NCBI RefSeq assembly: GCF_002368335.1
Contig: NZ_AP018288.1
Span: forward strand, 1,109,247-1,173,246
DNA: 64,000 bases
Direction: 5' to 3'
From: Nostoc sp. NIES-4103
GTDB taxonomy: Bacteria; Cyanobacteriota; Cyanobacteriia; Cyanobacteriales; Nostocaceae
Shown here piece by piece: positions 42,589 through 50,914 of this stretch. The notes beneath the pieces are model-generated. The model did not search any database. It saw nothing but the letters and a program-made list of their open reading frames with translations, and was not told the origin of the DNA. Each line of letters opens with the position of its first letter. Within the stretch, counting starts at the first letter, position 1. A program made the translations under genes and the position numbers.

Positions 42589-43502
42589 GTAACACACAAC
42601 CACATATATTAACTGTCCCTCTTCCTGGAAATGCCCATCGTTACGCTGAGGAATTTGCCGCCCAACAAGATACTCCTGAAAAGGGAAAACAAGTTTATCT
42701 CAATACTCTGGCTGTTTATGCCGTTCACAGCTATTTGAAATGGCTGAATGTAGAGACAGCATTAAATCAAGGTGATAGTTGGCATCGAGGGTTGAGGGCA
42801 ATTTTTGATGTTGCTGATTTGGTGTTACCTGGTGTTGGTAAACTGGAATGTCGTCCGGTGCTTCCCGGTGAAACTGAAATTATCTTGCCTTTAACTGTGA
42901 CACAAGACCGAATTGGTTATGTAGCTGTTCAGTTTAGTCAGCAATTAGATTTTGTAGAGTTGTTGGGATTTTATCCTACCGTAGCAAATGCCCAATCACC
43001 GCAAATATTGCAAATAGCACAACTGCAATCTCTTGATGTTCTTGTTGAGATGATACATAGGTGTACCCTATTAGTAAATCTGCGTCAATGGGTTGCAGGT
43101 ATCTTCGATCAAAATTGGCAAGCCCCAGAGTTAGTTTTAGCAAGTAATTTCAGAAGTAGTATTACCATAACTCGCCCCGCAATGAACTCTTACTCCAACT
43201 CTATCAGTCGGGCGAAAGTGATTGACTTGGGAAGGCAAGTATTGTTATTGGTGCAGTTAACCCCCACAGATAGCGAAGTTTTCGATATTCGCCTACGGAT
43301 TTATCCAGGTGATGATGCGATTCATCTGCCATCTAATTTACAACTGATAGTCCTTGATCAATCGGGAAACACTGCTATGGAAGTGCAAGCAAGAAGCACA
43401 GATGATTGGATACAACTAGAGTTTAGCTGTCAACACGAGGAAAAATTCAGTGTCAAAATAGTGTTAGGGGATACAAGTTTGAGCGAAGAGTTTGTTGTTT
43501 AA
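42585..43502 (+). CDS. DUF1822-family protein
   Basis: A protein of 305 residues, matching the cyanobacterial DUF1822 family: N-terminal HRYAEEFAAQQDTPEKGKQVYLNTLAVYAVHSYLKWL (near 20-55) and a C-terminal half with a beta-rich carbohydrate-binding-like pattern. No membrane helix or signal is visible. The function is unknown. It overlaps the sigma-like gene by four bases and precedes the CHAT gene by 21 bases, so the three form one unit. In my experience DUF1822 genes of cyanobacteria often lie next to sigma-like and CHAT genes, but I cannot verify that here. Confidence 0.8.
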   Translation: MSNTQPHILTVPLPGNAHRYAEEFAAQQDTPEKGKQVYLNTLAVYAVHSYLKWLNVETALNQGDSWHRGLRAIFDVADLVLPGVGKLECRPVLPGETEIILPLTVTQDRIGYVAVQFSQQLDFVELLGFYPTVANAQSPQILQIAQLQSLDVLVEMIHRCTLLVNLRQWVAGIFDQNWQAPELVLASNFRSSITITRPAMNSYSNSISRAKVIDLGRQVLLLVQLTPTDSEVFDIRLRIYPGDDAIHLPSNLQLIVLDQSGNTAMEVQARSTDDWIQLEFSCQHEEKFSVKIVLGDTSLSEEFVV

Positions 43503-43523
43503 GACAAACAAAAGGAGACAGTA

Positions 43524-45629
43524 ATGGCGATCGTCAACTTGAAACTCAGAGGCAATTCACAAGAAGGATTTCTAGTGATTTTGCGAGCAAAGAACTTGGA
43601 AGAAGAAGGTTTTTTACCTGCATTATTACCAGAATTAAAAACATCCTTCAATCAATGGCAGTTAGCTTATCGTCAAATTGAAGCTGTGCGTTCTTGTATT
43701 GCTCCTGCACCAGGAATACGTCTCACGCCTAAAAAAGCGACAAATTATTCCCATGCAGAATACACTGTGGCAGTCAAAGACTACTTAAATCAATGGCTCA
43801 ACTCAGGGGATAGCAGGTGGCGACCGATTCGGGATAGATTAATAGCGATCGCTCAACAATTACATGGATCAAATGAAGAAATTCGCGTGATCATCGATGC
43901 CAAAGATATAGATTTACGTCGTCTTCCTTGGCAAGAATGGAATTTGTTTGAAGAACACTACCCTCATGTCGAAGTTGCCCTGAGTGCCCCCAAAACTGTT
44001 AATCAACATAAGAATCAGCTAATACCCAAAAGCCAAAATGTGAGAATTTTAGTTGCTGTTGGTAGAAGCGATGGCATTAATACAAAAGATGACTTAAAGG
44101 TAATTCAAGAATTAGAAAAAAATGGTGTAGAAATACTTTGCTTAATGCAGCCTAGCCGCAAAGAATTATGTGATGCACTTTGGGACGAACAAGGCTACCA
44201 TATTTTCGTTTTTACCGGACACAGTGGAAGCCAAGAAGATGGACAGATAGGTTGGATTGAACTTAATGATAAAGATAGTTTGAGTATTGAGGAGTTTAAA
44301 GAAGCTTTAAAGCAAGCTATTCACAAAGGATTGCAGTTAGCAATTTTTAACTCCTGTGATGGTTTGGGGTTAGCGAACCAACTAGCACAATTACATTTAC
44401 CTCAAATTATTGTCATGCGGGAACCAGTGCCAGATATGGTAGCTGTAGACTTTTTAAAGTACTTTTTCCAAGAATTTACCCGCAACAATTCTTTGTTTAC
44501 TTCCGTGCAAAAAGCACGCAAACGCTTGGAACATTTTAAGTCTGATTATCCTGGTGCAATTTGGTTACCGACAATTTGTATTGAACCAAATATTGAACCG
44601 TTGACTTGGCAAGGACTGCATACAATTCCTGTTCCAGAACCAACTTCTCAAAAGTCAGAAAAATCAACTCATCAACCCCAGCAAAATATTAAACCTTGGC
44701 TATTAACTGGCTTAGTTGGTTTAGCTGTTAGTACTGGTGTATATTTTGCTTGGAATTTCATTTCGTCATCGCCTCCCGCCGGAACATTTCGCTACGGTGG
44801 AAGTACATCCTGGGCACCAATTAGAAATGTAGTGGAGAAAAAGCTTCAAGAGAAATGGCCGCAATTTAAATTAAGCTATTATTTACATCCAACTCTACCA
44901 CCTGGTTCAGGAACAGGAATCAAAATGTTGTTGGATGGACAAATTTCTTTTGCTGAATCTTCACGATATATTCGCGATTATGAATCTTTACGGGCGACAG
45001 CTTTGGGAATTAAGCTGAAACAGGTTCCTGTGGGCATTGATGCCATTGCGATCGCAGTTCACCCCAATTTAAGTATATCTGGTTTGAGTGTAGAACAATT
45101 CAAAGGTATTTACGCAGGTCAAATCACCAATTGGCAACAGGTGGGTGGCCCCAATTTGCCAATCACACCTTACTCTCGCCCTGATGACAGTGGGACGACA
45201 GAATTTGTCAAAGATAATATTTTGGGAAGCCGTAATTTTGGGGCAAATGTGAAGTTGATTTCTACTACAACTGAAGCTTTAAAACTGGTAGGAAAAAACC
45301 TGAATCATGGGGGTATTTATTATGCATCTGCTGCGGAAGTAATTCATCAATGTAGTGTTAAAACTCTACCAATCAGTCTGGGAGGAGGAAAATTCATTGC
45401 TGTAGATCAACCTGGAAATACACCAGGTGTAAAATGTCCTTGGCAAAATAACAAATTAAATCTTGAGGTATTAAAAAATAATAAATATCCGATAACTCGT
45501 TACCTGTTTGTGATTATTAAACAAAACAATCAAGATGATGAAAAAGCCGGAGACTTTTTTGCTAATTATCTGTTGTCGGCTGAAGGACAAGATTTAATTG
45601 AACAAGCTGGTTTTATTCGTAGACACTAA
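43524..45629 (+). CDS. CHAT-domain protease fused to membrane helix and PstS-like binding domain
   Basis: A 701-residue fusion. The N-terminal region (about 1-150) has a winged or beta-rich fold of unknown type, followed by a CHAT (caspase-like) domain, about 155-375. The catalytic dyad is intact: His233 in FVFTGHSGS and Cys278 in IFNSCDGLG. A single membrane helix lies at 391-413 (WLLTGLVGLAVSTGVYFAW). The C-terminal domain (about 418-700) is a PstS-like periplasmic binding domain (RYGGSTSWAPIR; SRPDDSGTTEF; ending LSAEGQDLIEQAGF). Topology puts the protease inside and the receptor outside. CHAT proteases cleave protein targets in defence or death pathways. The arrangement suggests ligand-triggered protease activity. 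Confidence 0.85.
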   Translation: MAIVNLKLRGNSQEGFLVILRAKNLEEEGFLPALLPELKTSFNQWQLAYRQIEAVRSCIAPAPGIRLTPKKATNYSHAEYTVAVKDYLNQWLNSGDSRWRPIRDRLIAIAQQLHGSNEEIRVIIDAKDIDLRRLPWQEWNLFEEHYPHVEVALSAPKTVNQHKNQLIPKSQNVRILVAVGRSDGINTKDDLKVIQELEKNGVEILCLMQPSRKELCDALWDEQGYHIFVFTGHSGSQEDGQIGWIELNDKDSLSIEEFKEALKQAIHKGLQLAIFNSCDGLGLANQLAQLHLPQIIVMREPVPDMVAVDFLKYFFQEFTRNNSLFTSVQKARKRLEHFKSDYPGAIWLPTICIEPNIEPLTWQGLHTIPVPEPTSQKSEKSTHQPQQNIKPWLLTGLVGLAVSTGVYFAWNFISSSPPAGTFRYGGSTSWAPIRNVVEKKLQEKWPQFKLSYYLHPTLPPGSGTGIKMLLDGQISFAESSRYIRDYESLRATALGIKLKQVPVGIDAIAIAVHPNLSISGLSVEQFKGIYAGQITNWQQVGGPNLPITPYSRPDDSGTTEFVKDNILGSRNFGANVKLISTTTEALKLVGKNLNHGGIYYASAAEVIHQCSVKTLPISLGGGKFIAVDQPGNTPGVKCPWQNNKLNLEVLKNNKYPITRYLFVIIKQNNQDDEKAGDFFANYLLSAEGQDLIEQAGFIRRH

Positions 45630-45704
45630 TTCAGCAGCCCCTACACCATGTTTTATTTACTAGTTAACGAAGCTTAAAGTCTCATTCACGAGTCGGTAGG
45701 GTGT

Positions 45705-45755
45705 GTTGTCGCCAAGCGCAACGCACCATCACTGATTTTTGGTGCGTCAGGACTA
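45705..45755. repeat. Palindromic element (gccaagcgcaacgcacc) copy 2
   Basis: Second copy of the block also seen at 38815-38868, with the aacgcacc/ggtgcgt hairpin. It sits between the CHAT gene and the ATPase relic. Confidence 0.8.
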
Positions 45756-45767
45756 ACGTCTATATTG

Positions 45768-45851
45768 CTATTGCAACGTGAGTTAATAGAGAAAATTGGC
45801 GACGGCGATCGCTTTCAAGTCGAGTTAATTCGCCGCTGGTTTACCCGTTGA
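45768..45851 (+). pseudogene. C-terminal relic of an AAA/STAND ATPase
   Basis: A 27-codon open stretch reads LLQRELIEKIGDGDRFQVELIRRWFTR then stop. The E-x-I-E-K-I-G-D-x-x-x-F-Q-V-E-L-I-R-R-W ending is a pattern I know from the C-termini of cyanobacterial AAA-like/STAND ATPases, which often end in a winged-helix segment. The body of the gene is gone; the palindromic element lies just upstream. It follows the CHAT operon in the same direction, so an ATPase gene may once have been part of it. Confidence 0.5.
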
Positions 45852-45892
45852 AGCCCTTGCTCCCCGACTCCCCTGCACCCCTGCACCCCTGC

Positions 45893-46249
45893 TCATTTCT
45901 TAGCAGTAAACGCTTCTGCAATTTGATCAGTCTTTGCTGCCATAATAAAATCGTTGCGATGCAATCCCTTAATCGCGTGAGTCCACCAGGTTACTGTTAC
46001 TTTTCCCCATTCAGTAAGCAGTGCTGGGTGATGCCCTTCCTTTTCTGCCTCTTCCCCTACACGCTGGGTAAACGCAAGTGCTGTTTGAAAGTCAGCAAAT
46101 TTATAAATCCGCTCTAAACGAGAAACTTCATCTTGTTCTACAATCTTCCAATCAGGAATTTGGGGTTTGAGTTCTGCTATTTCATCCTCAGTCACACGAG
46201 GAGCATCTTTGTGGCAAGCAGTGCATTTGTTTTGCGCTAATTCAGTCAT
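45893..46249 (-). CDS. Pterin-4a-carbinolamine dehydratase (PCD/DCoH family)
   Basis: A 118-residue dehydratase of the PhhB/DCoH family, which removes water from 4a-hydroxytetrahydrobiopterin. Catalytic motif EKEGHHPALLTEW near residue 70 contains the His-His pair, and the THAIKGLHRNDFIMA segment near 95 supplies the last catalytic His. The N-terminus has CTACHKDAP, an unusual two-Cys motif that may bind metal, as in some cyanobacterial members. The partner hydroxylase is not encoded nearby. It stands alone. Confidence 0.88.
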   Translation of the reverse strand: MTELAQNKCTACHKDAPRVTEDEIAELKPQIPDWKIVEQDEVSRLERIYKFADFQTALAFTQRVGEEAEKEGHHPALLTEWGKVTVTWWTHAIKGLHRNDFIMAAKTDQIAEAFTAKK

Positions 46250-46330
46250 AATTTCATCCTCTTTTTGATAGATTTTTTTGAGTAAGTAACCGTCATGAAC
46301 TATCTACACTATAACTAAAATCCTTTTTTC

Positions 46331-46394
46331 CTTTGTGTCTTAGTGCCTTTGTGGTAAAAAATTAAATAACCACAAAAGACACCAAGACACAAAG
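46331..46394. repeat. Inverted-repeat element (ctttgtgtctt type)
   Basis: Left arm ctttgtgtcttagtgccttt with gtggt (46331-46355), right arm accacaaaagacaccaagac with acaaag (46369-46394). The arms are inverted with a few mismatches, and only 13 AT bases separate them. Related ctgtgtctctgtgg-type motifs occur near 48935 and 56657. Confidence 0.7.
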
Positions 46395-46469
46395 TATTTT
46401 CAAGTCAGTTTGGCACTATATTCAAAAATATAGTAGCCTCAATTTCAGAAGAAATATATTTTGTGAAAC

Positions 46470-47000
46470 CTATACACGAATGAAAATTTGTGTGAAATAG
46501 ATTTCACCTTTGCTATTACTAGCAACCCCAATTCCAGTTAAATTGTATTGTCCTTTGATGTTGTTGAGATGCCCTGGACTTTTGAGCCAGCCTTCCACAG
46601 CTTGTTTAGCGGGGTCTTGATACCCCCGATTATAAGCAACATTTTCAGCAGCCGATATGTAGAGAAGACGGGTAGCTTGAACTCGCTGTACAAATCCATC
46701 ATGCCCAAATTGAACTTTACCACTTGCCATATTCTGGCTATGAGTCCTAGCTTGAGTGTTGATTGCAGAATTACGTAACAGTGCTGGCAGGTTTTGAGTA
46801 GCTCTATAGCTATTAATTTGCTGGAAAACTGAATCTTCTAAAGCAGCAGTGTTGATGGTCGATTGTGCAATCTGGCGATCGCGACTTGATGTATGCGATC
46901 CCTTTGCTGTATAACTTTGGCTTGGTGTAGAAATGCCCAGTATCACACTGGTAAGAAAAAGAGTACCTAAAGTGATATGATATTTGTTTGTTCGCTTCAT
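46470..47000 (-). CDS. Exported CAP/SCP-domain protein
   Basis: A 176-residue protein with a signal peptide (core 10-27, cleavage near TPSQS) and one CAP (SCP/PR-1) domain, about 55-175. CAP signatures visible: LRNSAINTQARTHSQNMA near residue 80, GHDGFVQRV near 97, ENVAYNRGYQDPAKQAVEGWLKSPGHLNNI (125-150) and the GIGV ... YFTQIFI end. The two His of the cavity are in GHDG and SPGHLNN. CAP proteins are secreted and bind lipids or act as proteases in some cases; the role in cyanobacteria is unknown. Alone. Confidence 0.88.
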   Translation of the reverse strand: MKRTNKYHITLGTLFLTSVILGISTPSQSYTAKGSHTSSRDRQIAQSTINTAALEDSVFQQINSYRATQNLPALLRNSAINTQARTHSQNMASGKVQFGHDGFVQRVQATRLLYISAAENVAYNRGYQDPAKQAVEGWLKSPGHLNNIKGQYNLTGIGVASNSKGEIYFTQIFIRV

Positions 47001-47305
47001 TACCTATGACTTAGCCCAATCTTTGCTGTCAGTAAAGTTCTAAACTATCTAAACACAGTAGTTTCAATTAGACAACTTGGCTATATTGGGTAAATATTTG
47101 TTTAAAGAAGCAAATAATCGCAAAATTAAGAGCAAACTTGTAAATACACCAATTTAACTCCCATATTCTGGTGCTATTCCAATTCAGTTTTCTATATTAA
47201 CTGCATTTGCTTTTCAGTAATGTTGCTGTACTAAAACTGTGGTGATTATGCAGTTGGTAGTTTTCACTGGTCCACATCAGCAGACTTGCAATGAGATAAC
47301 ATCTT
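47001..47305. other. AT-rich intergenic region between divergent genes
   Basis: About 300 bp upstream of both the CAP gene and the 412-residue gene. It holds the promoters of both. No palindrome or repeat of note was seen. Confidence 0.4.
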
Positions 47306-48544
47306 ATGCGCCTTTTTATATGTTCTTTTTTATTAATTCTCGCCCTTGCGTTTCCACTAGCACCGCTAGTTAAATCAGCAACACCCAATTCAGACATTGA
47401 GCAGTATTTAATTAACGCTCAATTTCAACAGGGACAAGAAGCTCTTGTTGCCAAGCTTCAGCAAAACGAGAATGATGATAATACGCGATTTGCATTGGGA
47501 GTTGTGCAACTGATGGGTGCAGCCCAAAAGTTAATGCAGTCACTGTATCGTTATGGTTTGCAGCAAAATGGTATCACCCAATTGTTTCCAATTTTGCGTC
47601 TTCCCGTTCCCGTAAATCCCAAACCGCAGCCAGTCACATACAACGATAGTCGAAATATTCTGCAAGAGTTACTTGATAATCTCACTCAAGTTAAAGATAC
47701 TCTCGAACCGATCAAAGATAATAAAGTCAAACTGCCTCTGCGGATTGGTTTAACACGAATGGATTTTAACGCCAATGGCAAACTTGAAGAAAATGAATCG
47801 TTCTGGAAAACTTTTAGCTTATTGACAGGGATACCAGCAACAGAAAAAGCTGCACAAAATTTTGCGATCGCATTTGATGCTGGTGATGTAGTCTGGCTAA
47901 AAGGATATTGCAATTTGCTTTCTGCGATCGCTCAGGTTGTTTTGGCATATGATGAAAGTAAACTGTTTGATTCAACTGCTCATTTGATTTTTACCAAACC
48001 CCAAACTCCTTATGCATTTCTAGCTAATGGTACAGGAATATTCGGTTGGGATAATATTGATATTAGCGACATCGTTGCCTTCATTCATCTGATCAATTTT
48101 CCAGTTGTGGAACCAGAGCGTTTAACACTTGCATTGGAAAACTTACAATCAGTGACAGCCTTAAGTCGTGAATCTTGGAAATTAATTTTAGCCGAAACCG
48201 ATAATGACCGCGAATGGCTACCTAACCCTCGACAAAAGGCGGTAATTCCCAATGCAGTAGTCACTCAACCGATGATTGATGGCTGGTTGAGTTTTTTAGA
48301 TGAAGCTGATACCTTACTCACAGGTCAAAAGTTAGTCCCTTTCTGGAGAAAACGCGAAGTTAGAAGTATTAATTTAAACAGAGTTTTTACCAAACCAAGT
48401 GAGTTTGATTTAGTGCTATGGGTACAGGGAACTGCTGCTGCACCCTATTTAGAGTTTGGCAAACCAACCAATGCAGAAACTTGGCGGCAATTATTGCAGG
48501 TTTTTCGAGGACAATTCTTTCAGTTCGCAGCTTGGTTTAATTAG
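47306..48544 (+). CDS. Exported hypothetical protein with EF-hand-like loop
   Basis: A 412-residue protein with a signal peptide (MRLFICSFLLILALAFPLAPLVKS). The mature part is largely helical, with a TPR-like opening (YLINAQFQQGQEALVAKLQQNENDDNTRFALG, about 31-65). One EF-hand-like calcium loop is seen near 150 (DFNANGKLEENE), a single loop. Trp-rich stretches close the protein. I recognise no family; related hypothetical proteins are known in Nostocales. The frame is complete and unbroken. Confidence 0.65.
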   Translation: MRLFICSFLLILALAFPLAPLVKSATPNSDIEQYLINAQFQQGQEALVAKLQQNENDDNTRFALGVVQLMGAAQKLMQSLYRYGLQQNGITQLFPILRLPVPVNPKPQPVTYNDSRNILQELLDNLTQVKDTLEPIKDNKVKLPLRIGLTRMDFNANGKLEENESFWKTFSLLTGIPATEKAAQNFAIAFDAGDVVWLKGYCNLLSAIAQVVLAYDESKLFDSTAHLIFTKPQTPYAFLANGTGIFGWDNIDISDIVAFIHLINFPVVEPERLTLALENLQSVTALSRESWKLILAETDNDREWLPNPRQKAVIPNAVVTQPMIDGWLSFLDEADTLLTGQKLVPFWRKREVRSINLNRVFTKPSEFDLVLWVQGTAAAPYLEFGKPTNAETWRQLLQVFRGQFFQFAAWFN

Positions 48545-48836
48545 AAGATAGTTCTTCTTTTAGCCCAAAAGCTTACTAATAAATCTGAAGCTTTGGGGAT
48601 GATTATCGCTAATTTTTTTTAGCTACAAATCATCTCCTCTGCTTCTGGGCTACCGAGCTATAGTTAACAAAATATGTCAATTCAAACTATATACATATTG
48701 CTATAATTTGACATCTATAATTTTCTAAATATAATTTCTCAAAAATTATGTTGCAGTAGGCTTGATTAACCCAATAAATCAAATGAATTTAGATAGTGAT
48801 ATTTTTTGAATTGTGCAATAGATGTAGCAGACGTTG
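48545..48836. other. AT-rich intergenic DNA
   Basis: Between the 412-residue gene and the MITE-like element. The only feature is a loose hairpin just after the stop (gcccaaaagctt near 48562 with aagctttgggg near 48589), possibly the terminator. No gene was seen. Confidence 0.4.
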
Positions 48837-48997
48837 CCCTATTAACCTGAGTTCGGGATAAGCCCAAACCATGATTCTATCGTTGACTAAAACTTCTAAA
48901 ACTTACGCAAAACATCCTCAAACTCTCATAACTCTGTGATCTCTGTGCCTCTGCGGTTCGATAAAATCTTCTTAACCCGAACTGAGGTTATTAGGAA
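48837..48997. mobile_element. MITE-like element with terminal inverted repeats
   Basis: Left end cctattaacctgagttcggg (48838-48857), right end inverted as cccgaactgaggttattagg (48976-48995), about 17 of 20 bases matching. The interior has no ORF but contains ctctgtgatctctgtgcctc, related to other repeats. Length about 160 bp. Confidence 0.65.
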
Positions 48998-49057
48998 GGC
49001 GAAATTTTTAAGTTCTATCAATTCTCCAAAACAAGGCAACAAATTCAAAAGAGTTAA

Positions 49058-50044
49058 TTACTTTGACTCAATGGTCATTGCCATAGATAATTTTTGATTA
49101 ATTGTTGTTTGTTCCGGACTACCTTGAGATTTTTGAATCATCTCTGTATTACTATCAAAGGATATAGCTGAGCGAGTTGGCATCAGTCGGTTCAGTGGCA
49201 TAGTTGATTGTCCTTGACCTGTGCCATTATAGGATTTTACAGTTAATGTTACTCCTGGAGGCAGTCCTGGTGGAGTCAACTTTTGGAATGATGATGCTAC
49301 CTGTTTGACATTAATTTTGAGGGTAGCAACATTATTTTTCAGATTTACTAACTGATAAGTAGCTATCTGTTTAAGATTCATACCACCGACATTCAGCGTT
49401 GAAGTAACTCGCCACTGAGATCCTATACCCACAGCTTCTTGAGGAACTGGCGAAGAAAGTTGTTCTAGAGAATTCGTCATTTGCTGCATAATTTGTTTGA
49501 GGTTTGGATCTAAATTCGTCGGCAAAACCAACTTAACTTGTTTCGTGTAGCCGCGATTATCCACAATCACAGAACCCTTAGTGCCAACTATCTTTTTTAG
49601 TTGCGAACGTATTTTATTAAGTAATTCTGATGGCATATTTGTATCGCCTATAAAATTTATATCAGAGTAAGAAAATTCGTAATGAATATCTCCATTCGGA
49701 TCAATTTTGGTGACATTTGTTTGTAGCGTCATCACAGTCGCTGGCTGTTTGAACATCGGTAAGGGTTTACCTGCAATCGATATTGCCATGTTCATATTTA
49801 CAGTCATAACTGCTGTTTGCTTAAAGTTGACTGGAGGTTGGAAACGCAGTTTTTGTTTCGTTCCAGTTCCTGTATTGAACAATTCTATTTGGGGTTGTTT
49901 GACAGCGAGGGAAATTTTCGTAGCATTATTGACTACTTGTTTCGCTTCCAATGGAATTTCTGCTTTGACGGGTGTGACTGAAGGCTGTAATCCCAATTCA
50001 GCAATCAGAAAAATCATCCCACCAATAACAAAGGTTCTTTTCAT
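49058..50044 (-). CDS. Exported DUF6263-like protein
   Basis: A 328-residue exported protein (signal peptide MKRTFVIGGMIFLIAELGLQ, cleavage near VKA-E). Mature part is beta-rich: QKLRFQPPVNFKQTAVMTVNMN (65-85), a repeat of Met/Val strands with G-T-K-G-S-V-I-V-D-N-R-G-Y near 155, and GIGSQWRVTSTL near 208. These match my recollection of the DUF6263 family. Function unknown. Upstream lies a palindrome/repeat module. Confidence 0.68.
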   Translation of the reverse strand: MKRTFVIGGMIFLIAELGLQPSVTPVKAEIPLEAKQVVNNATKISLAVKQPQIELFNTGTGTKQKLRFQPPVNFKQTAVMTVNMNMAISIAGKPLPMFKQPATVMTLQTNVTKIDPNGDIHYEFSYSDINFIGDTNMPSELLNKIRSQLKKIVGTKGSVIVDNRGYTKQVKLVLPTNLDPNLKQIMQQMTNSLEQLSSPVPQEAVGIGSQWRVTSTLNVGGMNLKQIATYQLVNLKNNVATLKINVKQVASSFQKLTPPGLPPGVTLTVKSYNGTGQGQSTMPLNRLMPTRSAISFDSNTEMIQKSQGSPEQTTINQKLSMAMTIESK

Positions 50045-50089
50045 GAGGTTTAGTAACGATAAGATCGATTTGCATCTTAGCCGATTAAT

Positions 50090-50155
50090 ACTAATTCGTA
50101 ATTCGTAATTCGTAATTCGTAATTGTAGAGACGATTCGCCGAATCGTCTCTACTC
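50090..50155. repeat. attcgta tandem run plus palindrome
   Basis: Four tandem taattcg/attcgta units (50091-50125), followed by a perfect palindrome (gagacgattcgccgaatcgtctc, 50129-50151). It is the same module as at 35864-35925 in opposite orientation. Confidence 0.85.
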
Positions 50156-50304
50156 AGATATAGCCTGGGTTTCGGGGTTTGAATGTGTGCCAGATTTGAG
50201 AGAATTTGCATAACCTACAAAATCACCAACCCAGGATATTACGTAATCCTATTTCAATACAGTTCAGTTAAGGCTAAAATTTTTTGTCAAAGTCAATTTT
50301 TTTA

Positions 50305-50420
50305 ACGTAGACGCGAAGCGGCTTCCCGAAGGGTACCGCACCAGGCGCAGAGGAGGACACTTCCGTGCGGGGGTTCCCCCCCGCCCTTGGAAAGTGTCCG
50401 TTACACAGAGAGAAGGGAGA
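50305..50420. repeat. Palindromic mosaic with long hairpin
   Basis: gtagacgcgaagcggcttcc and cgaagggtaccgcaccaggc blocks, then a hairpin with arms ggacacttcc (50366-50375) and ggaaagtgtcc (50389-50399) around a G/C-rich core. Fills part of the 50045-50596 gap, which otherwise has no gene. Confidence 0.75.
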
Positions 50421-50596
50421 AATGCTTAACTGAACCGTATTGAATCATATTTCACTCTTTACCTGCTCAAGAGCATTCGGAATGTGCAAACCAAAGCAAG
50501 GGAAGCCTAATTTAGCAATCTGGTTTGTGTCTGCGTAGATATCTTGAGTATGGCGTAAAATTTTTCTGTAAAAAACAAAATTTTTATTTCCAGCAT

Positions 50597-50782
50597 ATGA
50601 GCAATACACAAGCTTTGTATATTGTCAAGCGTCCTACTGGGAATTGTGAAATCGTCCCCAGCAACCAGGTTGGGGACGATAATCCAGAGATTATAGAACA
50701 ATGGGGGCCTTTTACTTCCGAAGAAGAAGCGATCGCCCGTCGCATTGGATTAATCAGGGCTGGCAAATGCCAACCAGTTTAG
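50597..50782 (+). CDS. Small conserved hypothetical protein (61 aa)
   Basis: Sixty-one residues from ATG 50597: MSNTQALYIVKRPTGNCEIV, then NPEIIEQWGPFTSEEEAIARRIGLIRAGKCQP. No signal or membrane helix. The pattern beta-strand, loop, then an EEAIARRIGLIRAGKC helix looks like a compact alpha/beta domain, and similar short proteins occur across cyanobacteria. An upstream ATG in the same frame at about 50525 exists but lacks a ribosome site. Function unknown. Confidence 0.7.
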   Translation: MSNTQALYIVKRPTGNCEIVPSNQVGDDNPEIIEQWGPFTSEEEAIARRIGLIRAGKCQPV

Positions 50783-50784
50783 TT

Positions 50785-50897
50785 AAAAGTTGGGAATTGG
50801 GAATTGGGAATTGGATTTTACTACTAGTCATCGCATCTCACCCATTACCCATTACCCATTACCCATCACCCATCACCCCATCCCCAAAACCACACCC
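50785..50897. repeat. STRR arrays (ggaattg and cccatta types)
   Basis: Three ggaattg units after the small gene and a cccatta/cccatca run further right. Complementary compositions on the two sides. Confidence 0.85.
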
Positions 50898-50914
50898 ACA
50901 AGGGGCATGATTTT

